From Siphonodentalium dalli (taxonomy: Eukaryota > Mollusca > Scaphopoda > Gadilida > Siphonodentaliidae), in contig CP136061.1 in NCBI GenBank assembly GCA_032622095.1, positions 233,428,944-233,492,943 on the forward strand: 64,000 nt of DNA. Direction: 5' to 3'. Below are positions 55,587 through 64,000 of the stretch, piece after piece. Each line of letters begins with the position of its first letter. Positions within the stretch are counted from its first letter, which is position 1. The position numbers were made by a program, and so were the translations under genes. A model generated the notes under the pieces. The model was not told the DNA's origin. It did no database searches and saw only the letters and a program-made list of their open reading frames with translations.

Positions 55587-56207
55587 TATACCCCCACTTT
55601 CGAAGAAAATGGGGGGGGGGGGGTATACTGGATTGACTGCGTCCGTCTGTCCGTCCGTTATGCTTTCTCCCTCTGTGTGTCCGTCCGACCTCATAACTCG
55701 AACAACTATGAACCGATTTCAATAATTTTTTGTATGCAATCTCCTTAGGACAGTCTCTCCGCATGATGCTAATTGCGGTTCGGTCCGACTTATTTTTTTC
55801 AAGTTACGCCTCATTATCGACTTATTTTGACTTAGAAAATTCTGTCCGACTTAATAACTTTAACAAATATGAACCGATTTCAATAATTTTTGGTATACAT
55901 GCTTCTCACAATACCCTCTCTACATGATGCGGCTAGGGATTGGCTCAGACTGTTTTTCGTAATATTACACTTCATTTTCGACTTATTTTGACTTATAAAA
56001 TTCTGTCTGACTTAATAACTTTAACAAATATGAACCAATTTGAATAATTTTTACTGTACACGCTTCTTGTGACACCATATCGATATTATTAGTCCGAATT
56101 TTTCATTAAAGTTAAAAATCTTTTTTGTTGGGTTTATGGATAATGCGGGTTGAATTTGGCTGCCACGGTGGGGGTATGCTAGCACTCGAGTGCACACCTC
56201 TTGTTTT
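55587..56207 (+). repeat. TATACCCCC-hairpin dispersed element 1
   Basis: TATACCCCCACTTTCGAAGA then a 12-base G run and TATACTGGATTGA form the 5' hairpin. CGTCCGTCTGTCCGTCCG follows, then repeated GAACCGATTTCAATAATTTT cores (about 55710, 55870 and a variant at 56030), and the end GTGCACACCTCTTGTTTT. A frequent non-autonomous repeat type in molluscs. Confidence 0.6.
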
Positions 56208-57630
56208 GTACCGATTAAAAATTATATTATTATTGTTAACATTGTTATACTGAGTGAGCAGTATTATTAAATGAGATTGTTTTTGTGGATGTGTGTATGA
56301 CGGAATAATACAGGTTAAATTTGAACCATAGTTTGATCCAATGTTTCTGGCAAAATAAAGTTATGTGCCCTTAATTATTATTTTAAAATTAAATTCCAAA
56401 TTAAAACTGGAGGTCATCTTAAAATAAAGGCTCTCTTAGTGAACATTCAGATGACCACGATTCAATCATAATAGAAGTAACCGGTAGTTGGACTGCACAT
56501 GCTCACGTCAATATCGCATGTCAAAAAATAAAATCAAGCACTTTTTGAGTTTAGATTCAAAATCATGGCGTATCCTTGGATACCTCCACTTGAGACGTAA
56601 TCGCAGTCGTGTGTACTTAATAATCATAGCTGGAAAGATCGTAGGGTAGTCAATCACATAGTTATGAACAACCTATGATATCATCATGTATGATGATATT
56701 GCTATCATGTAAACAAACTATCCACAATTTTTTTCAGAGCCTGATCCTCCACTTACAATTGAATCGTGGTCGTCTGAATGTTCACTTAGATGATTTTTGT
56801 TTGAGTTGTGTGGCCGACTTCAGAAATTTAATTCTCAATGTTTTGAATGTCATATATTTCGAAATATTTTGCCAGAGTTGGTTGTCTTGAGTGTAATTCT
56901 CCATTAATGTTTCAATTTCTTGGCGATATCTTTTTTTAAATGAAATTTGGTCAAATATCATAAGGGACTTGCCTAGATTTTTTTCTTATTTTTTGTCTGG
57001 AATAATTTATAGATTGCATTTTAGTGAGAATAACCATTTTTCCAATCATTCTCTATTATTACCAAACATATCAAAGTAATCTGGGTGTACTTGATATATC
57101 GACAACAAAATGTGCCCCATGTCGCCTCTGGATAATCAACTGAGGATTAATTATCCAACACTATTTATGCTATTTACCATTTTTGAGGTTTTAACTTTTT
57201 GTGTTGGATTGGTTGTTTATCACAAGAATAACTTTTTTAACAATGTTTTTAAGTTGTCACAATTTGTAAGTAAAACTTAGTTATACGAACATGTTTTGAA
57301 GCATTTTTTTAAAACTCTCGCTTCCATTGTAGAAACCTATACACATAATGTGGCTTTACTGGGCTATCAGTTGTCATGATAGGTCAGTAATATTGCCATA
57401 CTCTATTTCCCTATGTGCATTGCTGTCGTTAATATGTTTTCTATTTTGGATAATAAACTGATGAAATTGATCTTCATTGTGTCTTCAAGACCGGGGTAAC
57501 AAGATCATTACCATTATATTCAGCCTTCAAGCTCTACTTTACTACACACCGGCTGGTGTGAGGCACATGTATTCAACTGAATCCCAGCAATTGAACACAT
57601 ATTGTTGTATATTTACATACTAAGTGTAAT
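56208..57630. other. About 1.4 kb without a supported gene
   Basis: AT-rich. Open frames (e.g. 56675-56890) show no domain. No element ends recognised. Confidence 0.4.
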
Positions 57631-58229
57631 TATACCCCCCCGCAACGAAGTTAGGGGGGGTATACTGGAGTCATGTCCGTCCGTCGTCCGTCCGTGGACA
57701 CAAATTTGTCCGGAGTTTTTCTCAGTCGTGTTTTGATCAATTGTCGTGAAACTTGGCACAGACATCAACCACCATGGGAACCTGTGCACCTGCGATTATG
57801 ACGTCTGTCAGACTTTTTTTCGTGGAGTTATCCCCCCTTTTTCGACTTAGAACATTTTTGCAACATGTATACTTTTGTCCGAGCTTTTATTCCTACATTT
57901 TTCGGTCACTTTTTTTAAAACGTGGCACAGATATTTAGTACCATGAGAACTTGTGCACCTGCGATTATGACGTCTGTCAGACATTTTTTGGTGGAGTTAT
58001 TCCCCTTTTTCGACTTAGAATTTTTTTCGCAACATACATAATTTTGTCCAAGCTTTTATTCCTACATTTTTTGGTCAATAGGTTTAAGATTAGGGTTATG
58101 GTTGTACACCTGCAATGGGAACTGTTATTTTATTATTTTAACTAAATGTTTACTGACATGTGAAACATCTTAGTATTTTTTAAATATGGGGGTATCCGTA
58201 GTCCCATTGGGACAGTCACACCTCTAGTT
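57631..58229 (+). repeat. TATACCCCC-hairpin dispersed element 2
   Basis: TATACCCCCCCGCAACGAAG, TTAGGGGGGGTATACTGGAG, a CCGT-rich microsatellite, then two direct cores (GTGCACCTGCGATTATGACG at about 57763 and 57953) and the end GTAGTCCCATTGGGACAGTC, ACACCTCTAGTT. The overlapping frames at 57753-57938 and 57951-58145 are repeat products. Confidence 0.6.
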
Positions 58230-58538
58230 ATCACTGAATCCAGCATTCCTATTTGTCGGCGCCCACGTGACTAGTTGCAATTATTTCTCGGTGAATGCGC
58301 AACAGGTCATAACTGCAGCCCTATAATTACATCGACGAGTCATCGGTTTCGGAAAGAAGAACGCGTAATGTTTTGGGCGCATTTGGACTCGCGCATGATT
58401 GACTTAATAAATCATGCCTCGTTGTTCCTGTTAACTTTGCCAAGGGCGCTATGGGATATTTTGGGCTGGTTTTGTCACGATACACTTTTCGATTTAAATA
58501 CATTTACAAAAGTGGCTTTTTCGCTAAATGCATATAAA
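58230..58538. other. Unrecognised open stretch
   Basis: Open for 91 codons (58275-58550) with no domain that I know; it runs into the palindrome that follows. Not called as a gene. Confidence 0.35.
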
Positions 58539-58704
58539 TATAAGGATTAACTGTCATGTGGTCTGTTTTTATGGAGATGTAACCGCGAGGTGAGTGGTCA
58601 TAACTTGTATGTAAAACCCTTTCGGGTTTTACATAAGTTATGACCACTCACCTCGCGGTTACATCTCCATAAAAACAGTCCACATGACAGTTAATCCTTA
58701 TATA
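58539..58704. repeat. Near-perfect palindrome, ~82 bp arms
   Basis: TATAAGGATTAACTGTCATG ... GTAACCGCGAGGTGAGTGGT ... AAAACCC, then TTTC and the complement. One mismatch (GGTCTG/CAGTCC) and a 2-base indel. Effectively no loop. Confidence 0.85.
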
Positions 58705-58750
58705 ACTGCTGGAGTTAATGTTGTTTCCAAGATTGATGATGTTCATATGA

Positions 58751-58993
58751 CCAAGCCTTGAAATAGTGTGACTGTCATTTGCAGAATGAGGTCCCCAGAG
58801 GGTGAATTTAGTGATGCGGGCTAGGATCACAAAATTCACCCTCTGGGAACCTCATTCTGCTGAGGTGTAAGCAGAATGAGGTCCCCAGAGGGTGAATTTG
58901 GTGATGCTAGCCCGCTATGCGGGGTAGCATCACTAAATTCACCCTCTGGGGACCTCATTCTGCAAATGACAGACACCCTATTTCAAGGCTTGG
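58751..58993. repeat. Nested palindromes built from GCAGAATGAGG modules
   Basis: The outer arms CCAAGCCTTGAAATAGTG and its near-complement enclose two tandem hairpins (58791-58860 and 58871-58963). Each starts GCAGAATGAGGTCCCCAGAG and ends with the complement. A third, older module is at 60098-60188. Confidence 0.8.
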
Positions 58994-59115
58994 TGACGAT
59001 GTGCATAAGACCAATGATGCACTTCACTAAGGTGATGCACAGATAATTACCAGTTTTTTTTATCTTAAATCACAATAAAGCTAGTTATAGTATCAATGGT
59101 CATCATGGTTATGGG

Positions 59116-59517
59116 TTAACCCTTTCAGTGCCAGGGGCCGATCTCATCGGCCCTAATTTACGGTCTGTAAAATCGGCCCTAAAAGATTTTAAATTTTTGG
59201 TTTTGTTTTGTTTTGTTTTTTTGGGTTGATTTATTTTGGGTATGCTTAAGCATGCTATAGCGAATTTAAAAACAAACTGGATAAAACCTTAGGGGCATGT
59301 TATAACTCAAAACTATCACCAAGTATTCATAGTAATAATTTGGATGCCCATAATAAGTCTGTTAAAGAATATAAGAAAAAATTATTAAAATTGTAAAAAA
59401 TTGTAAAAAATAATAACAAATGATGAAAAAATGTTAGGCTAATGCATTCTCTTATATATGCATTGTACAGGGTATATGGGTTGATACAAAAATCGGACTT
59501 TGCACTGAAAGGGTTAA
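59116..59517. mobile_element. TTAA MITE with CCCTTTCAGTGC ends (piggyBac-like subtype)
   Basis: TTAA 59116-59119 then CCCTTTCAGTGCCAGGGGCC, right end TTTGCACTGAAAGGG then TTAA 59514-59517. An inner block ATGCATTCTCTTATATATGC links it to the double-hairpin family. Confidence 0.7.
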
Positions 59518-60061
59518 ACTTATCTGACAAGGGTGTGAAATACAGAACACAACATGCATCACAATCTAGAATCTTTTATCAAACTTGTTGCGGAAGGCAC
59601 ATAGTCACATTTCACTAAAGTTCTGCTTTTGTGAAATATATCCTTGCACTGTTTGCATCTCATTCGATAAAATATTTCCGATTAAGATGCACGCTGCATT
59701 CTAACTGTATATGGGAATGTTACATTGCTTGGTTTAGCAGTTCAAATGTTCTGACATTGATCCCCTTGACCTATTAATGAACTACCTTTTCCCCCCTTAT
59801 GCCTCCAATTTATTTTAAAATGGTCTATTGGGTTTTCTTTAGTTTCCAGGGAATAAAATAATAAATATGAATTGAAGATACCTGTTCAGATATGCTTCTT
59901 TCAAAATTTTATTTGGAATTTATTATCACGTTTGTGGGACATATTCGGCTAATGTTAAAACAGAAATCCGTGCAAAAAATGTTTGGAGTGTATCAAGTGG
60001 GAGAAGTAATTATGACCTGGAAGAGCCAGACCATCTTTAATTGAGGCATTGCTGATGTCTG
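59518..60061. other. No gene seen
   Basis: AT-rich sequence without recognised features. Confidence 0.4.
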
Positions 60062-60260
60062 ATCTAATCAAGCCTGCAAATAGTGTCTGTCAATAGTAGA
60101 ATGAGGTCTCCAGAGGGTGAGGTTAGCGACGCTATCCTAAACAGTGGGCTAGCATCACCAAATTCACCCTCTTGGGAACCTCATTCTGCTTAGGCCTCAA
60201 CTGCTATGGGAGACCTAGAACTTCCCAGTTGAAGTTGGTGATGTTCACCCATTAGTCACC
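60062..60260. repeat. Third GAATGAGGT hairpin module
   Basis: AAGCCTGCAAATAGTGTCTG, then TAGAATGAGGTCTCCAGAGG ... CCTCTTGGGAACCTCATTCTG. A diverged copy of the 58751-58993 unit with one hairpin. Confidence 0.6.
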
Positions 60261-60334
60261 TCAATTGTGCATTTTATCTTCAGTAAATTAGGGAAACTTT
60301 CCAGAATGGAAAAAGTAACTAAAATCAATGTTAA

Positions 60335-60560
60335 TTTGAGACGACAGCAACCAGCAACCATCTTGGATTTTACTTTATATATATATCTCTTCATGTTGAT
60401 AATCTAGTATCACTTAGACATTTCAACCTTCTGCATTCCAAATCGCTCCATTGACTGTAACACAAGAAATTATTCCCTTTCCTTAGTTGAGCTACAGTGT
60501 CATTGACACTTTCATTTTTATTCTGAGGGTTCTGTATTCAGAAATCATGGAATTGTGAAA
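60335..60560 (+). repeat. Duplicate of the end of the DUF4806 gene's last intron
   Basis: CAGCAACCATCTTGGATTTT, ATCTCTTCATGTTGATAA, AAATTATTCCCTTTCC and CTACAGTGTCATTGACACTT align in order with 53688-53860. The acceptor region TATTCAG|AAATCATGG corresponds to AACAG|GAATCATCTG of the terminal exon, but the exon is mutated. Confidence 0.65.
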
Positions 60561-60847
60561 GTTTTTTGTTGAAAATCCAGTAGGAAACAATAAAACATGT
60601 CCGATCCGATTGGACACTACGAGACTGCTAATTGTGTGCTGTCAATACTGTCGATATTGGAAATTAATGAGCTCGAATTTATGGGTCCCAATCATCACCC
60701 GATCGTCACCAAACTTCATGTTTCTTGATGGGAGCCATCAATTTGTTCCCAAATTCTTGTAAAAACATGGCACAATACAATGCCTTCACTGAAACGTTTT
60801 GACTTTCCTTAAACTTTATCATTCTATTGACTACTCAGCATAAAATT

Positions 60848-60910
60848 GAGCCCCCTAGTTGAGCTACATGTACAGTGTCATTGACAATTTCATTTATTTT
60901 CAGCTTTTGT
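60848..60910 (+). repeat. Second short duplicate of the last-intron acceptor region
   Basis: TAGTTGAGCTACATGTACAG, TGTCATTGAC and TTTCATTTATTTTCAG|CTTTT repeat the acceptor side of the last intron once more. In phase 0 the following frame stays open for 26 codons before TGA (LLSGTQTITLPLSNSA...). Confidence 0.5.
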
Positions 60911-61192
60911 CAGGCACCCAAACGATCACGCTACCACTGTCCAATAGTGCTAAACATCAAAGAGCATTTTGGATGCCTCTGTGAGTTGACACGGTAGATG
61001 TGTGTTACCAATGGTGTTAATAATAATAAATAGTTTTTATTAAATTACTTTGAATACATTTGACTAATTTTGGTGTTAAATTGGCTCATTTTTAAATGCC
61101 CGAAATACAAGCAATACCACATTAAGTTGTATGAACAATGAACATTTGGAATGAAGAACCATCATTATTAATTAGCTACAGGTTATGGGCCG

Positions 61193-61306
61193 CAATAAGT
61201 AGAGCTCTGCCCGCGTCATAAGTAACAAAAAGTCGACCAATAAGTAGAAAACGCGGCCAATAAGTAACAAAAAGTCGGCCAATAAGTAGAAAACGCGGCC
61301 AATAAG
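61193..61306. repeat. 42 bp minisatellite
   Basis: ATAAGTAACAAAAAGTCG(A/G)CCA and ATAAGTAGAAAACGCGGCCA alternate, giving a 42 bp unit (starts 61218 and 61260) in about 2.5 copies. Confidence 0.8.
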
Positions 61307-61605
61307 TCAAGGTAACGTAAATGACGTCATACGTAATTAGCTCGATCGACAAAGAATATTGGGTCGACGGAAGATAGATTGCAGTTGAATTTCGGATGAA
61401 TTACGGACAGTCACTGTTTTTGGGAGTAAATATACATGCACGTGGATGAACTACATGTATCCTTATCAATATCATTCCCAGTGGAAACTGACAGTACTGT
61501 GAAATCGCTGCAAGTTCTTCACAAATTTCACAAGAATAAAAATTGCTGGAATTATTGTTAATCCTGTGAAACAATTATTGCCAATGTTGCTAATTAATAA
61601 AATAC

Positions 61606-61734
61606 TTATTAATTGGTTGTTTCCACATTGACCGAGTTATGAGGCCTCGGTCTGTCGTATTAGCCTTCGGCTTGAGGCCAATACGACAGACCTCGGCCTC
61701 ATAACTCGGCCAATATGGAAACAACCAATTAATA
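61606..61734. mobile_element. Hairpin MITE, ~55 bp arms
   Basis: TTATTAATTGGTTGTTTCCA ... GAGTTATGAGGCC(TCGG) and the complement, with a GCCTTCGGCTTGAGGC centre. Confidence 0.8.
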
Positions 61735-61739
61735 ACATC

Positions 61740-63500
61740 TATATCTATATTTGCGAATGTCTGTCTGTCTGTCTGTCTGTCTGTGAAATTCACAGGGGAC
61801 CATCTAGATGATGCCAAATGGGTCTACTAGGAGTAGCTTTTTACGAGAAAGATAATGGTCGGGGTTAGAATTTTCTAAAGTGACGCCGTTGTTGTCAGGG
61901 GCAGAAAAGGGGGAGGGGCAGAAAAATAAATTGTCGCCGATTGCCACCAAACTTATAGATAATCATCCACATAATATGAGGAATATAATGGCGTGGATTA
62001 AATATGGCAAAAGTCGCGCCGTTCGCGTCAGGGGTGCCCGGAGGGGGGGGGGCAGATTTTTTTCTGTCGCCGATTGCCACGAAACTTACATATAATCATC
62101 CCCATGATATGAAGAATCCAACGATGTGGTTTAAATATGTCAAAAGTGGCGTCGTTTGAGACAGGGATGAACGGAAGGGGAGAGGGGCACCAAAATTGAT
62201 AAAAACATATTTTAGCGCCGATTTCCACCAAATTGATATATATTCTTCATGATACAAGGAATCTAATTGTGCGATTTAACAACGCCAAATTGTTGTTTTT
62301 GAATGAGATATTGGGAGGTGGTGGGCACTAAATTTGATAATAAGTCGCCGATTGCCACCACACTTATACAAAATCATCCCCATGGTATGAGGAGTCTAAT
62401 GGTGTGGCTTTTATCTGTCAAATGCGGCCTCATTCGAGCCAGGGTTGCATTGAAAATTGATGCACAATTTTTTTAGCGCCAATTTCCACCAAATTGATAC
62501 ACGTTCTTATCCATGATACTAGGAATCTAATCGCGATTTAATGACGCCATAGTGGTGCTGTTTGGTGAGAGATGGAGAGGGGAGGGATTGGCACCAAATT
62601 TTCTAAAAAAAATTGTTTAGTCGCCGATTATCACCAAACTTTAAGTTATAAACAATCATCTCCATGATATCAGGAGTGTAATCGTGTGGTTTAAGGATGT
62701 CACAAGTGGGGCCATTCGAGTCAGTGGTGTATAGAGATGAGAGGGACACAAAAAATATAACTATATGTTTAATGTGCCGATTTCCACCAGATTGATACAT
62801 ATTGTTCTCCGTGATACGAGGAATCTTATCGTGTGGTTTAGATACACCAAATTGGTGCCATATGGGGACCTTAAATTTGATACGAATTTGTATACTCGCC
62901 AATTTTCACCAATTTCATATATATGCATCTCTAATCTCTAATGAGTCTTAGTGTGTGCAGCTTGAGTCCGAAATAGGGACGGGAGGGTCACCAACATTGA
63001 TACAAAATATTTTTAGTACCAATTACCATCAAATTCAGACACGTTCTTCTCAAATGATACAAGAAATAAAATCGTGCTGTCTGTCTGTCTTTTTGTCTGT
63101 CTGTCTGTGTGCGTTCTATATATAACTTCACGCGGTACAATCGAGATGGCACCAAGGCGTTCTAAGAGGGGTAACTTTTTACAAGGAAGATAATGGTGCG
63201 GGTTAAAATTTTCTAAAATGACGCTGTTGGTGGGAGGGAAAATTACAAATTATGTTGAAATAGTTTTGTCGCTGATTTCCACCAAACGAATACATAATCA
63301 CCTTCGCAATATGGCGTTGTTGGAGTCAGCGTTGCATCAACAATTGATTTAATAAACCAAATTCCACCAAATTCATACACGTTTTTCTCTAATGATATAC
63401 GATGAATTAAATCACATTTGGTGTCGTTTGCGTCACGGATGGCGAGCGGATATGCACTATCATTGATAAGATTGCTATTCGCCGATATCCACATATAAGT
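61740..63500 (+). repeat. Core-repeat array with two TCTG microsatellite heads
   Basis: A (TCTG)n head at 61760-61784 and another at 63079-63108 are each followed by AGATGGCACCAAGGCG-like or GATGATGCCAAATGGG sequence and TTTTTACGAGAAAGATAATG. Between them ~140 bp cores recur about eight times (GCCGATTGCCACCAAACTTA, CATCCCCATGATATGAGGAA, GTGTGGTTTAAATATGTCAA). Pearl-like organisation; no clear CTAG end seen. Confidence 0.65.
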
Positions 63501-64000
63501 TATATACAGTCACCAGGCCATCTCCATATCATTTTAAGTAGTTGGGCGTTCACATTTCACAATCCCGACATATGGTGACCCACATAAGTCACTTGAACAA
63601 TTGTATCTTCTTAACAGTCATATTTATATGGGAATGACAATCAAGACATTCACACAATGAGCTAGCAAAAAGAGATAACTAGAAGAAGCATTAAACGTAT
63701 ATTTATCATTGTATTGAAGAGATACACATATTCGTGCAAACTGAGAGACCTCGAACCGTCAGAGGATTGCATATATATAATAACAAAATTTAGTTTGTTC
63801 CATTCAATACAGTTTCCACAAAAAGTTACAATTTGTCAAGAGATATGGAAGGCCTGTTCAAAAATAGTGGCCACAGTGTGCAGTCAAATATAGTTTATTC
63901 TGATATACAAGAAAATGCAGTTAGTAGCACAAGACTTTTCAGGATCCTACCAATACTGACATCTGACAAGGGTTTTAGTACAGACTCATCGACTGACATA
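63501..64000. other. No feature recognised
   Basis: AT-rich sequence up to the window edge. 63843-63920 might be part of an exon but I cannot support one. Confidence 0.4.

Noticed and set aside
58275-58550. 91-codon open frame with a hydrophobic stretch (LINHASLFLLTLPRALWDIL)
   Set aside because: It could be a membrane segment, but the frame runs into a palindrome and there is no supporting exon or homologue that I know.

Overview
The window looks like nuclear DNA of a metazoan, most likely a marine lophotrochozoan and probably a bivalve mollusc. The support is indirect: AT-rich sequence with spliced genes, several repeat types familiar from bivalve genomes (pearl/Helitron-like units with a tetranucleotide microsatellite, ~122 and ~160 bp core repeats and a 3' hairpin plus CTAG end; TATACCCCC-hairpin elements), invertebrate-type LINE relics and decayed C2H2 zinc-finger arrays with TGDRP linkers. 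No species can be named from this. No bacterial-type gene, operon, rRNA or CRISPR array was seen.

Only one convincing host gene was found, and it is spliced across 28060-53914 (+). Nine exons, each shorter than about 170 bases, join with matching phases and canonical GT/AG borders. They encode an uncharacterised protein with a basic N-terminus, a short coiled coil and a C-terminal DUF4806-type domain. The three exons that encode the domain are present twice in tandem (44818-46097 and 47456-49959). Both cassettes start and end in phase 0, so an mRNA may carry either one or both (predicted 255 or 403 residues). The introns are packed with mobile DNA: a ~4 kb Academ-like DNA transposon with long inverted ends and a broken nuclease-like ORF (35953-39968), six Helitron-like elements placed head to tail (40371-43676), a TIR element carrying a BED zinc-finger ORF (44065-44759), TTAA- and TA-flanked MITEs, and a ~160 bp satellite with a three-unit higher-order period.

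The 5' half (1-28 kb) has no intact gene that I can support. It holds three LINE relics (1468-2630, 10920-11100, 21560-22550), three zinc-finger pseudogene arrays (two direct at 14.05-14.56 and 15.59-16.30 kb, one inverted at 19.04-20.03 kb), TTAA-flanked MITEs including a piggyBac-like family with paired internal hairpins (full-length copies at 6.1, 7.2 and 10.0 kb), a head-to-head tRNA-derived palindrome (12.07-12.22 kb), a 1 kb TIR element with six copies of GTCGCATTATGCCCC or its complement (22.9-23.9 kb) and Helitron-like pieces (17.5-18.0 kb).

The 3' part (54-64 kb) is again repeats: hairpin-headed TATACCCCC elements at 55.6 and 57.6 kb, large palindromes at 58.5-59.0 kb, partial second copies of the DUF4806 gene's last intron at about 60.35 and 60.85 kb, a 42 bp minisatellite at 61.2 kb and a long core-repeat array at 61.7-63.5 kb. 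Much of the window can be read as successive insertions, and the order can often be worked out because elements interrupt or abut one another and because the two exon cassettes supply filled and empty sites.
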